The notes under the pieces: generated by a model
The model's input: only the letters and a program-made list of their open reading frames with translations
What the model was told of the DNA's origin: nothing
Databases searched by the model: none
Shown: positions 8,848 through 16,511 of the stretch, in pieces
Layout: each line of letters starts with the position of its first letter
Position numbering within the stretch: position 1 is the first letter of the stretch
Program-made: the position numbers and the translations under genes
Origin: Clostridiales bacterium NK3B98
GTDB lineage: Bacteria > Bacillota > Clostridia > Oscillospirales > Oscillospiraceae
Reading direction: 5' to 3'
NCBI GenBank assembly: GCA_000421005.1
Contig: ATWA01000025.1
Coordinates: 1 to 33,887 of the forward strand
Length of the DNA: 33,887 bases

Positions 8848-9112
8848 CCGCTATGCGCCGATGGGGGATGCCCAGCCGTTGGATGAGCCCCGGGGAAAGG
8901 CGGATGAGGGCAGCATTTTCAACCTGTTTGGCAAAATGCTGGGAAATGAAAAGAATGCCGGGTTAAGCGGCATTCTGGACAAACTGGGTATCGGTCAACT
9001 GGATAAAGGTGACATCCTTCTGCTGCTGGTACTCATCTATCTGTTTCGGGAGTCGGGAGACGAGGAATGGCTCATCGTCCTGGCGCTGGTGCTGCTGATG
9101 GGATTGGGCTGA
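8840..9112 (+). CDS. Small membrane protein of unknown function, third of cassette
   Basis: A 90-residue protein with a polar, Gly/Asp/Asn-rich N-terminal half (FNLFGKMLGNEKNAG, then GILDKLGIGQLDKGD) and a C terminus made of two very hydrophobic stretches, ILLLLVLIYLF and WLIVLALVLLMGLG, split by the acidic turn RESGDEE. This predicts a short helical hairpin in the membrane. The ATG follows GGGAGGGCGGGG and lies inside the end of the preceding gene. It is convergent with the TagO/WecA gene, with 27 bases between the stops and no clear terminator. A plausible model is a membrane anchor for the two soluble partners. Confidence 0.82.
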   Translation: MYNRYAPMGDAQPLDEPRGKADEGSIFNLFGKMLGNEKNAGLSGILDKLGIGQLDKGDILLLLVLIYLFRESGDEEWLIVLALVLLMGLG

Positions 9113-9139
9113 ATGCTTCAACCCAACCCCGGCAGCACT

Positions 9140-10279
9140 TTATTCTTTTTTATCGTCCGAACGGCCAAAATGAAGCACGTCGATATGGATTCGCTTTTTA
9201 TGTCCCTCGCCCCTGAGCACCGCCCGGCGATGGTTATAAAACCGATAGGCAACAAAGCCAAAAATGAGAAGGGCAACCAGAAAAGCCGTCCATTTTGCCC
9301 CATCGGATGTGCTGAGCAGCACGGCGGTGAGACCGAGAATACCGGAGATCACATACAGCACCGCCACAGTCTGCTGTTTGCTCAGACCCATATCCAGCAG
9401 CCGGTAGTGGACGTGCTTCCGGTCTGCTTTCATGGGATTTTCGCCGTGGCTGATGCGAGAAACCACAGCAAAGCAGACGTCGAAAATGGGTAAGCCCAGC
9501 ATAAAGAAGGGTACGGCGAAGGAGATCAGGGCGTATATCTTAAACAAGCCCTGAACAGAGGCCACTGCCAGCACATAGCCGATAAAGGTCGCCCCGGTAT
9601 CCCCCATAAAAATCCGGGCAGGGCTGACATTATAGGGCAGAAAGCCCACACAGCCCCCTGCCAGCGCCCCGCACATCACGGCAACGGTAATATCCGAGTA
9701 GACCAGCGCCACAATCACCAGACAGATGGAAGAGATGGCGGACACGCCGGCGGCAAGGCCGTCCAGCCCGTCAATCAGGTTCACTGCATTGGTGATCAGG
9801 ACAATCCAGAACACCGTGACCGGAATCGACAAAATGCCAAGCTGCAAATGCCCACTGGGTGCCAGCCACTCCGGGGCGCTGAGGTAGGAAATCACATTGC
9901 CCCCCAGTGCAGCCACTGTGGCGGCAATCAGCTGCACCAGCAGCTTAAACAGCGCAGGGAGATTTTTCGCATCGTCCACCATGCCCAGAACGACCAGAAT
10001 CACCCCGCCGATCACCATGGTGCCCAGGCGGAGGTTCATTTGGACAAAGTAGAACATGGCGGCCAGAAAGCCGGCAAAAATCGCCAGTCCGCCCATACGG
10101 GGGGTGGGCTCGGTGTGGAGATGGCGCTCGCTGTCCGTGCCTTTTATGCCGGGCATATCAATGGCGCCCAACCGTATGGCCAGTCGCTTGACCAGCGGCA
10201 TCACCACCATGGTCACCAGCATGGAGGTCACCATGGCAGCCACCACAATGGCCATGGAATGATAATTAACACTTTTCAT
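9140..10279 (-). CDS. tagO: Undecaprenyl-phosphate sugar-1-phosphate transferase, TagO/WecA family
   Basis: Polytopic membrane enzyme of 379 residues with about ten or eleven hydrophobic segments. It transfers a sugar-1-phosphate, typically GlcNAc, from its UDP form to undecaprenyl phosphate, the first step for wall teichoic acid or other wall glycopolymers. Family motifs are HTEPTPRMGGLAIF, LGMVDDAKNL, NAVNLIDGLDGLAAG, FMGDTGATFIGY and the cytoplasmic HVHYRLLDMG. The length and the His-rich loop fit TagO/WecA better than MraY. The ATG has AAGGGAG 13 bases upstream, a longish spacing. It lies 35 bases after trpS and is probably co-transcribed. Which polymer it serves cannot be told here. Confidence 0.9.
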   Translation of the reverse strand: MKSVNYHSMAIVVAAMVTSMLVTMVVMPLVKRLAIRLGAIDMPGIKGTDSERHLHTEPTPRMGGLAIFAGFLAAMFYFVQMNLRLGTMVIGGVILVVLGMVDDAKNLPALFKLLVQLIAATVAALGGNVISYLSAPEWLAPSGHLQLGILSIPVTVFWIVLITNAVNLIDGLDGLAAGVSAISSICLVIVALVYSDITVAVMCGALAGGCVGFLPYNVSPARIFMGDTGATFIGYVLAVASVQGLFKIYALISFAVPFFMLGLPIFDVCFAVVSRISHGENPMKADRKHVHYRLLDMGLSKQQTVAVLYVISGILGLTAVLLSTSDGAKWTAFLVALLIFGFVAYRFYNHRRAVLRGEGHKKRIHIDVLHFGRSDDKKE

Positions 10280-10314
10280 GTCAAGGAATGAACTCCCTTA
10301 CAGGGCTTTCCCGG

Positions 10315-11316
10315 TCAACGGGGGATAAAGCCCACCTTCTTGTAGACCTTACGCAGGGTTTTATTCGCCATATAGCTGGCTTTCTCTGCCCCCGCGCGAT
10401 ATACGGATTCCAGATAGGCTTTGTCCTTCAGCAGCCGGTCGGTCTCCTCCCGGATGGGGCGGCACATCTCAATGACTGCCTCCCCCACCGCAGTTTTAAA
10501 CGCACCATAGCCCTGTCCGGCAAACTCCTGCTCAATCTGGGCATAGTCCCGTCCGGTGGCGCAGGAATAAATCTGCATCAGGTTGGAGATGCCCGGCTTC
10601 TGCTCCGGGTCAAAGCGGACGCACGTCTCGCTGTCCGTGACGGCACGCTTGAACTTCCGGGCCAGATCCTCCGGGCGTTCCAGCAGATAGACGCAGCCGT
10701 TGGGGTCGGTGTCCGACTTGGACATCTTGTTCTCCGGGCTGGTCAAACTCATGACTCTGGCCCCTACCTTGGGGATATAGGGCTGGGGAATCTTGAACAC
10801 ATCGCCGTAGATGTGGTTAAACCGCTCGGCAATGTCCCGGCAGAGCTCCACATGCTGCTTCTGATCCTCACCCACCGGGACAAAGTCCGGCTGGTAGATG
10901 AGGATATCCGCCGCCATCAGCACCGGGTAATCAAACAGACCTGCGTTGATGTTCTCGGCGTGCTGGGCGCTTTTTGCTTTGAACTGGGTCATCCGGGTGA
11001 GCTCGCCAAACATGGTGTAGCAATTCAGCACCCATCCCAGCTGGGCGTGCTCAGGTACATGGCTTTGGATGAACAGCGTGTTTCGCTCCGGATCAAGTCC
11101 GCAGGCGATGTAAGCGGCAAGCTGGGTCAGAGTGCGGCGGCGCAGGTCGGCAGGGTTCTGACGCACGGTGATGGTGTGCATATCCGCCATAAAATAATAG
11201 CAGTCAAACTGGTCGGCTCGCTCTGCCCAATTGCGAATAGCACCCAGATAGGAGCCCAAAGTCAATTCACCGCTGGGCTGGATGCCGGAGAGCATAACCT
11301 GTTTTTTCTCGTCCAA
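10315..11316 (-). CDS. trpS: Tryptophanyl-tRNA synthetase
   Basis: Class I synthetase of 333 residues charging tRNA-Trp, the usual bacterial TrpS length. The HIGH-type signature is in SGIQPSGELTLGSYLGA near residues 10-25, with YYFMADMHTITV, and the KMSKS loop is intact in ENKMSKSD near residue 198. The TTG start (MDEKKQVMLSG) is chosen because AAAGGA lies ten bases upstream and because the family starts here; the open frame continues 43 codons further but without a ribosome site. A strong promoter and a leader of roughly 180 bases lie upstream, without a recognisable T-box. Confidence 0.95.
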   Translation of the reverse strand: MDEKKQVMLSGIQPSGELTLGSYLGAIRNWAERADQFDCYYFMADMHTITVRQNPADLRRRTLTQLAAYIACGLDPERNTLFIQSHVPEHAQLGWVLNCYTMFGELTRMTQFKAKSAQHAENINAGLFDYPVLMAADILIYQPDFVPVGEDQKQHVELCRDIAERFNHIYGDVFKIPQPYIPKVGARVMSLTSPENKMSKSDTDPNGCVYLLERPEDLARKFKRAVTDSETCVRFDPEQKPGISNLMQIYSCATGRDYAQIEQEFAGQGYGAFKTAVGEAVIEMCRPIREETDRLLKDKAYLESVYRAGAEKASYMANKTLRKVYKKVGFIPR

Positions 11317-11495
11317 TACTGACACGTCCTTTTCTGATATCTGAACAGAACTGTCTTGCTCCGTTCGTAGAAGAAACAGCATAATTGTTTCTAAATCATT
11401 GAATTGCACCGTCAATCGGTGCATTTTCCGAAAAAAACAGATCATTCTGCCTTTTCAGACGGATCGTTCAATCGCAATATACAACTGCGCATGAT
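11317..11495 (-). promoter_or_regulatory. Long structured 5' leader of trpS
   Basis: From the predicted start site near 11494 to the trpS TTG are about 180 untranslated bases. On the minus strand there is a hairpin made of GATC and TCTG arms (GATC-cg-TCTG-loop-CAGA-at-GATC), followed by TGTTTTTT, and then a perfect hairpin GCACCG/CGGTGC with a five-base loop. The first looks like a weak attenuator. The T-box anticodon-loop consensus (TGGNACCGCG) is not seen, so a T-box is not called. Confidence 0.4.
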
Positions 11496-11500
11496 GTGTT

Positions 11501-11529
11501 ATTCTACCACATCATTCTCAAATGTTCAA
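11501..11529 (-). promoter_or_regulatory. Sigma-A type promoter for trpS
   Basis: On the minus strand TTGAAC (11524-11529) and TAGAAT (11501-11506) are separated by exactly 17 bases. It points into the trpS leader. Confidence 0.7.
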
Positions 11530-11567
11530 TCTGGTAAGGCAGAAAAAGATGGGGCAGGCGGGAAAAG

Positions 11568-11592
11568 AACGGAACCGTTCATTCCGTTTTTT
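11568..11592. terminator. Terminator-like hairpin between tsaD and trpS
   Basis: The arms AACGGAA (11568-11574) and TTCCGTT (11582-11588) enclose a seven-base loop, with a T run on the plus strand and TTCTTTT on the minus strand. It would end the polA-rimI-tsaD transcript before the trpS promoter. Confidence 0.55.
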
Positions 11593-11797
11593 GCGGATTT
11601 GTAGTGGTTTTGTCTGTTCCTGTTTTATGCCATAATCCCGGATGCAACCGAAATTGGGATTTCAAAGTTGTCCACAATTTCCACAGGGTTTTACACAAGC
11701 AAAATCCTTTCTGCTCTAAGGGTTTTGCTATGATTTGCCACAGGGAGAGAGCAAAGGGAAAATCGTCGTATTATCCCCCGTTAGGTTGACATAAGTA
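11593..11797. other. Non-coding stretch with DnaA-box-like 9-mers
   Basis: No gene is supported here. Four 9-mers resemble the DnaA box TTATNCACA on the plus strand: TTGTCCACA (11668), ATTTCCACA (11677), TTTTACACA (11689) and TTTGCCACA (11734). A nine-base-pair inverted repeat (about 11699-11728, GCAAAATCC with GGGTTTTGC) lies beside them and could be a weak terminator of tsaD. Confidence 0.35.
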
Positions 11798-12805
11798 TTA
11801 CTTATCAATCGGCATTCCAGCATAGCCGTTGAGGGAAGTATCCCCTCTTGCGCCTGCCAGAAATTCGTAATACGCCTGTGCGCCGATCATAGCGCCGTTG
11901 TCGCTGCAAAGGTGGAGGGCGGGAAGATAGAGCTGATAGCCCTCCCGGCGGCACATGGTCTCCAAATCGCCCCGAATACGGCTGTTGGCAGAGACCCCGC
12001 CAGCCGCCGCAATGGTGGTGCGTCCGGTCATTTTGGCGGCTTCCTCCACCCTTGGCACCAGCTCGTCACTTACCGCCTGACCGAAGGAAGCGGCGAAGGA
12101 GGGCAGATCCAATTCCTCACCCTTCTGCTGGGCGTTGTGGATGGTGTTCAAGGCGGCGGTTTTCAAACCGGAGAAGGACATATCCAGCGGCGCGCCGTCC
12201 ACCTTGGAGCGGGGCAAGGGATACTTCTTTGCGTCTCCCCCACTGGCAAGCCGGTCCATAGGTCCGCCCCCGGGGTAGCCGATGCCCAGCACCCGGGCCA
12301 CCTTGTCAAAGCACTCCCCTGCTGCGTCGTCTCTGGTAGCGCCCAGCAGCTTCATTTTGGTGTAGTCCTCCACGTCTACGATCATGGTATTTCCGCCGCT
12401 GACGCAGAGGCAGAGGAAGGGCGGCTTCAAATCCGGGTGGGTGATGTAGTTGGCGGCAATATGGCCCCGGATATGGTGAACCGGAATCAAGGGCAGACCC
12501 AGACCGTAAGCGACGCTTTTGGCGAAGTTCACCCCCACCAGCACCGCCCCGATGAGTCCGGGAGCATAGGTGCAGGCCACAGCGTCGATATCCCGCCGGG
12601 TGAGCCCTGCTTTTTCCAAAGCCTGATCCGCCATGAGGCAGACTGCCTCCAAATGCTTGCGGGAGGCGATCTCCGGCACCACGCCGCCGTAGATGGTGTG
12701 CATCTCGATCTGAGAGGCCACAGCGTCGGAGAGCACCCGTCTGCCGTCCTCCACAATGGCAACTGCCGTCTCGTCACAGGAGGACTCTACTGCCAGTATT
12801 TTCAT
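11798..12805 (-). CDS. tsaD: tRNA threonylcarbamoyladenosine transferase TsaD
   Basis: TsaD (YgjD/Kae1 family), 335 residues, the catalytic subunit that with TsaB and TsaE attaches the threonylcarbamoyl group to A37 of ANN-decoding tRNAs. The start MKILAVESSCDETAVAIV is canonical, the metal-binding histidines are in PVHHIRGHIAAN near residue 110, and CVSGGNTMIV, GYPGGGPMDRLA and AAGGVSANSRIR complete the ASKHA ATPase fold. It overlaps rimI by four bases (ATGA), a normal pairing in Bacillota. TsaB, often next to rimI, is not in this operon. Confidence 0.97.
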   Translation of the reverse strand: MKILAVESSCDETAVAIVEDGRRVLSDAVASQIEMHTIYGGVVPEIASRKHLEAVCLMADQALEKAGLTRRDIDAVACTYAPGLIGAVLVGVNFAKSVAYGLGLPLIPVHHIRGHIAANYITHPDLKPPFLCLCVSGGNTMIVDVEDYTKMKLLGATRDDAAGECFDKVARVLGIGYPGGGPMDRLASGGDAKKYPLPRSKVDGAPLDMSFSGLKTAALNTIHNAQQKGEELDLPSFAASFGQAVSDELVPRVEEAAKMTGRTTIAAAGGVSANSRIRGDLETMCRREGYQLYLPALHLCSDNGAMIGAQAYYEFLAGARGDTSLNGYAGMPIDK

Positions 12806-13320
12806 GGATTGGTTCCCTCTTTGTTGTAATATTTGGTCATGAGGATGGCATCCTCCCGGGGTTTTTCGTAGTAGTTCTTCCGTCTGCCCACTTCCTCAAA
12901 TCCGAAGCTGTGATACAGCGCCCGGGCTGCCAGATTGGTGTCCCGCACCTCCAGCGTCAGGAAGGCAAGGTGGTTTGCTATGGAGAAACGCTCAAAAACC
13001 CGCAGCAGCTCGCTGCCCAAGCCTATGCGCCGATAGGGACGGCGCACGGCGATGTTGTTGATATAGCCCTCGTCCAGCACCACGGTAAGGCTGGCATAGC
13101 CCAGCACCTCCTGCTCTTCGGTGACAGCTACGATGCAGGTGGTATTCAGGCTTTCCAATTCCTCGTACAGCATTTCCTCCGTCCAAGGAAGGGAGAAGCA
13201 GGAGCGTTCGATCTCCGCAATCTGGGGAACCAGCTCCCGGTTCATGGGAACCAGCTTGTAGGGAATGGGATGGGATGGCTGCGTGGGCACTGAGCCCACG
13301 GTGGGAACAAATTGTTTCAT
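12802..13320 (-). CDS. rimI: Ribosomal protein S18-alanine N-acetyltransferase RimI
   Basis: GNAT acetyltransferase of 172 residues. The core runs from YKLVPMNRELVPQIAEIE to EKPREDAILMTKYY and shows the acetyl-CoA loop RRPYRRIGLGSELL, then LEVRDTNLAARALYHSFGF, typical of RimI. It probably acetylates the N terminus of ribosomal protein S18. The ATG at 13320 follows AAGGAG by seven bases and gives about 20 residues ahead of the usual start; this extension contains a perfect seven-base-pair palindrome at 13282-13300. It is 17 bases from polA upstream and overlaps tsaD. Confidence 0.92.
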   Translation of the reverse strand: MKQFVPTVGSVPTQPSHPIPYKLVPMNRELVPQIAEIERSCFSLPWTEEMLYEELESLNTTCIVAVTEEQEVLGYASLTVVLDEGYINNIAVRRPYRRIGLGSELLRVFERFSIANHLAFLTLEVRDTNLAARALYHSFGFEEVGRRKNYYEKPREDAILMTKYYNKEGTNP

Positions 13321-13337
13321 GTTGTTTCTCCTTGCGC

Positions 13338-15992
13338 TCAGTGGGCATCCGCCCAGCTATGACCCTGTTTTGCCTCTGCCAGCAGAGGAACCGACAGGCT
13401 GACCACCTGCTCCATCTCCTGCTCCAAAAGCTGCGCGATGCGCTCGCCCTCGGATTCCGGGCACTCCACGATCAATTCGTCGTGTACCTGTAAGACCAGC
13501 CGGCCTTTCAGACCTTCTTCCTTCAGGCGGCGATCCACACGGATCATAGCCAGCTTGATAATGTCGGCAGCAGTACCCTGAATGGGCATATTCAGCGCCA
13601 CCCGTTCCCCGAAGGAGCGGAGGTTGAAGTTGCTGCTGTTCAGCTCGGGCAGCCAGCGGCGGCGGCCAAATTCGGTGGAGACATAGCCGTCCTCTTTTGC
13701 CTTCTGGACGATGTTTTTCTGATACATCCGGATTCCGGCGTATTTGTCGAAATATCGCTGCATATATTCCTTCGCCTGATAGTTGCTCACCCCGATGTCC
13801 TGCGCCAGTGAGAAGGCAGAGATGCCGTAGACAATGCCGAAGTTCACCGCCTTGGCAGAGGAACGCATCTGCTTTGTCACCTGGTTTTCCTCTACGCCAA
13901 AGACCTGAGCGGCGGTGGCGGTATGGATATCCGCCCCGGTCTGGAAGCCCTGAATCATTGCCTCGTCATGGGCGATATGAGCCAGCAGGCGCAGCTCAAT
14001 CTGGGAGTAGTCCGCATCTACCAGCATGTTGCCGGGGGCAGCCATAAACATTTTCCGCATCTCAGCGCCGAGGGGGGTTCTTACCGGGATGTTCTGCAAA
14101 TTAGGCTCGGTAGAGGACAGGCGGCCGGTGGCGGTGACGGTGTTTTGGAAGCTGGTGTGGATTCTCCCGTCCTGGCCAATGACCTTTGTGAGTCCGTCCA
14201 CATAGGTGGACTTCAGCTTTGTGAGCTGGCGGTAGTCCAGAATCTGCTGGATAATGGGGTGATAGGGCTTCAGCTTTTCCAGCACGTCCGCATTGGTGGA
14301 GTAGCCCCGTTTGGTCTTTTTGAAGGTGGGCAGGTTCAAATCCTCAAACAGCACCTTGCCAAGCTGCTGGGTGGAGTTGATGTTGAACTCACAGCCTGCC
14401 AGGGTGTAGATCTCTTGCTGGGCTTTGTCAATATCTCCGCTGAGCATCTCACCAAAGTCCACCAGCGCCTGACGGTCCACCAGCACCCCCGCCTGCTCCA
14501 TCTCTGCCAGCACCGGGCAAAGGGGCAGTTCAATGTCAGTCATCACCTTGGTGAGTTGATTTTCTTCCAGCATAGGGGAAAGGGTTTCATAGAGTGCTTC
14601 GATCCACGACGTGTCCTCATACCATCTAGTCTGGGCGTTCAGGTCGTCAGACAGAGGGGTGAAGGCATCTTCGTTTCGGTAGACGGGCGCTTCCAGCTCC
14701 TGCTTGAAGTATTGCAGCACCAGCTTGTCCAGCGCATAGCTGCCGGCGGTGGGATCTAACAGATAGGCGGCCAGCTCGGTGTCAAAGACAAAGCCCTCCA
14801 TGGGCAGTCCTTCCCCGGCCAGCGCCTCGCAAATTGCCTTTACTCCATGGGCAATCTTACGAACCGAACCGGAAAACAGGCGGCACAGCAATGCGTGATA
14901 GTCCCCCTGATACCGGGCAGCACGGATGTCCAGCAGGAGGCTCTCCGTTTCGCTGACGTCCACGCTCACCGTGACAGCGTCCAGTGAGGGCAGGGGGAGG
15001 ATGGTCACATGGTCTGCCGCTTCCAGCTTTGGCCAGTAGGATGCCATCTGCTCCTCGCTGAGTATGTCTACCCCTGTCACCTGCACGCTGCGCTGCTCTT
15101 GCTGCTGCTCGGGCTGCTCCGGGGGGTGGAGGTTGTATTTCTGAATCAGCTTGGCAAATTCCAGACGTAGAAAGAGGGCGTACAGGGCATCGTTGTCTGG
15201 AGCTTTGCGGAGATTATCCTCCGGCTGGAAGGATATAGGCGCATCACAGCGGATGGTGGCTAAATCGTAGGACATTTTCGCCATTTCCCGCCCCTCGTCC
15301 AGCTTCTTCCGCTGGGCAGGCTTCAGGGGGGCGTTGTCGAAGTCTGCGTACAGCGCATCCACAGAGCCGTATTGCTGAATCAGCGCCATAGCGGTTTTCT
15401 CCCCGATGCCCTTGACCCCCGGTATGTTGTCCGAGGAATCCCCCATCAGGCTTTTCAGGTCGATCATGTGGATGGGGTCAAAGCCGTAACTCTCCCGGAA
15501 AGTTTCCGGGGTCATATCCCGGGTGGTGGTCTGGCCCATGCGGGTGGTCACCAGCTTGACCCGGGTATGGTCGGTAATCAATTGCAGGGAATCCTTGTCT
15601 CCGGTGACGATGACGCACTCCCAGCCGGCTTTTTCACACTTCCGGGAGATGGTGCCAAGAAGGTCGTCCGCCTCCCAGCCCTCCTGCTGATAGAAGGGGA
15701 TGTTCATCGCCTGAAGCACGTCCTTCAAGACCGGCATTTGAGCAGCCAGCTCCTCCGGCATACCGTGGCGGGTTCCCTTGTAGTCCGCATAGGCAAGGTG
15801 ACGAAAGGTGGGCGCTTTCAAATCAAAAGTAACACAAAGAGCATCCGGCTGTTCTTCCTCCAGAAGCTTTTGCAGAATGCTGAGAAAACCAAAGACCGCA
15901 TTGGTATACAGGCCCTCTTTGGTGGTAAGCAGACGAACTCCGTAGAATGCGCGATTGACGATGGAATTGCCATCCAATGCCATGAGCTTCAT
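13338..15992 (-). CDS. polA: DNA polymerase I
   Basis: Family A polymerase of 884 residues for gap filling and Okazaki-fragment maturation. Residues 1 to about 290 form the 5' nuclease (ALDGNSIVNRAFYG, WEADDLLG, TGDKDSLQL, DLKSLMGDSSDNIPGVKGIG). The middle domain has the shape of the 3'-5' exonuclease but lacks its DxE motif and the Asn/Asp of the second motif, so proofreading is probably lost, as in Bacillus. The polymerase domain carries motif A DADYSQIELRLLAH near 660, motif B RSSAKAVNFGIVYG near 714 and motif C VHDELIVE near 839. An AGGAGG site precedes the ATG. It leads the polA-rimI-tsaD operon. Confidence 0.97.
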   Translation of the reverse strand: MKLMALDGNSIVNRAFYGVRLLTTKEGLYTNAVFGFLSILQKLLEEEQPDALCVTFDLKAPTFRHLAYADYKGTRHGMPEELAAQMPVLKDVLQAMNIPFYQQEGWEADDLLGTISRKCEKAGWECVIVTGDKDSLQLITDHTRVKLVTTRMGQTTTRDMTPETFRESYGFDPIHMIDLKSLMGDSSDNIPGVKGIGEKTAMALIQQYGSVDALYADFDNAPLKPAQRKKLDEGREMAKMSYDLATIRCDAPISFQPEDNLRKAPDNDALYALFLRLEFAKLIQKYNLHPPEQPEQQQEQRSVQVTGVDILSEEQMASYWPKLEAADHVTILPLPSLDAVTVSVDVSETESLLLDIRAARYQGDYHALLCRLFSGSVRKIAHGVKAICEALAGEGLPMEGFVFDTELAAYLLDPTAGSYALDKLVLQYFKQELEAPVYRNEDAFTPLSDDLNAQTRWYEDTSWIEALYETLSPMLEENQLTKVMTDIELPLCPVLAEMEQAGVLVDRQALVDFGEMLSGDIDKAQQEIYTLAGCEFNINSTQQLGKVLFEDLNLPTFKKTKRGYSTNADVLEKLKPYHPIIQQILDYRQLTKLKSTYVDGLTKVIGQDGRIHTSFQNTVTATGRLSSTEPNLQNIPVRTPLGAEMRKMFMAAPGNMLVDADYSQIELRLLAHIAHDEAMIQGFQTGADIHTATAAQVFGVEENQVTKQMRSSAKAVNFGIVYGISAFSLAQDIGVSNYQAKEYMQRYFDKYAGIRMYQKNIVQKAKEDGYVSTEFGRRRWLPELNSSNFNLRSFGERVALNMPIQGTAADIIKLAMIRVDRRLKEEGLKGRLVLQVHDELIVECPESEGERIAQLLEQEMEQVVSLSVPLLAEAKQGHSWADAH

Positions 15993-16028
15993 GGGACAGA
16001 CCTCCTTGTTTTGGTATCAATCCTGTTT

Positions 16029-16046
16029 ATTATAGCACGGATTATA
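16029..16046 (-). promoter_or_regulatory. Possible -10 elements for polA operon
   Basis: On the minus strand two perfect TATAAT hexamers (16041-16046 and 16029-16034) lie 40-55 bases upstream of the polA ATG. Neither has a convincing -35 at 17 bases, so which one is used is uncertain. Confidence 0.4.
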
Positions 16047-16108
16047 GTCAAAGACCACTGTTCCTTTTGAAATACAAAACAGAATCTTTACAAAAACAAA
16101 AGAAAGGG

Positions 16109-16137
16109 TTGACAGTCAGAAGACAACGTGTTACAAT
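16109..16137 (+). promoter_or_regulatory. Near-consensus sigma-A promoter
   Basis: TTGACA (16109-16114), 17 bases, TACAAT (16132-16137). This is a near-consensus promoter about 32 bases upstream of the ATG at 16170, suggesting strong vegetative expression of the unknown protein and possibly of the NlpC/P60 gene behind it. Confidence 0.8.
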
Positions 16138-16169
16138 CCGGTTACAGTTTTTATATGGAGGTTACAATT

Positions 16170-16466
16170 ATGGCTGAAGCAAAGAAGCTCCCATTGGAAT
16201 ATAAAGGCTATCCCCTGATGCGCAAGGACAACGTGATCTACTACGGCAGAATGACCGACCCGTATATCATTCAGATGCAGATCATGGGCAGCATTCCTGT
16301 GGACGAGGAGATTACCATGGCAACCAAGGTTTCCGTACAGCTCCAAAGCACCACAGCAGATCAGCGCAGCCGTGACCGGGTCGTGAGAAGCAGCGAGAAG
16401 AACAGTCTCTACGCCGCTATGGATCTGGGATATATCTGGCTGAACCGGGCGCTGAACGCACGATAA
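16170..16466 (+). CDS. Conserved-looking small protein of unknown function
   Basis: A 98-residue soluble protein with no signal peptide or membrane segment. Features are a core YKGYPLMRKDNVIYYGRM, a segment DPYIIQMQIMGSIPVDEEI, and a basic middle DQRSRDRVVRSSEKNSLYAA ending in DLGYIWLNRAL. The ATG follows GGAGG by eight bases and the promoter at 16109 is strong, so the gene is surely expressed. I have an impression of similar proteins in gut Oscillospiraceae and Lachnospiraceae but can name no function. The secreted NlpC/P60 gene begins 45 bases later with its own ribosome site; a shared transcript is likely. Confidence 0.85.
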   Translation: MAEAKKLPLEYKGYPLMRKDNVIYYGRMTDPYIIQMQIMGSIPVDEEITMATKVSVQLQSTTADQRSRDRVVRSSEKNSLYAAMDLGYIWLNRALNAR

Positions 16467-16470
16467 GAAA

Positions 16471-16492
16471 GCCCGCCATATGGATGGCAGGC
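16471..16492 (+). other. Intercistronic hairpin
   Basis: GCCCGCCAT and ATGGCAGGC form a nine-position stem with one mismatch around a four-base loop, directly after the stop of the unknown gene and before the ribosome site of the NlpC/P60 gene. There is no T run, so it is more likely an RNA-stability or processing element than a terminator. Confidence 0.4.
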
Positions 16493-16511
16493 GAAGATAC
16501 CTGGAGGTTTC

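Noticed and set aside
11317-11500. T-box riboswitch in the trpS leader
   Set aside because: The conserved T-box bulge sequence and a proper specifier-plus-terminator layout were not found by eye.
11506-11517. ATG-ATG-TGG-TAG mini-frame on the minus strand near trpS, a tempting Trp leader peptide
   Set aside because: It lies in the -35/-10 spacer and -10 of the predicted promoter, upstream of the transcription start, and has only one Trp codon and no ribosome site.
13282-13300. Palindrome in rimI as an intrinsic terminator
   Set aside because: It is inside the coding region near the 5' end and has no T run on either strand.
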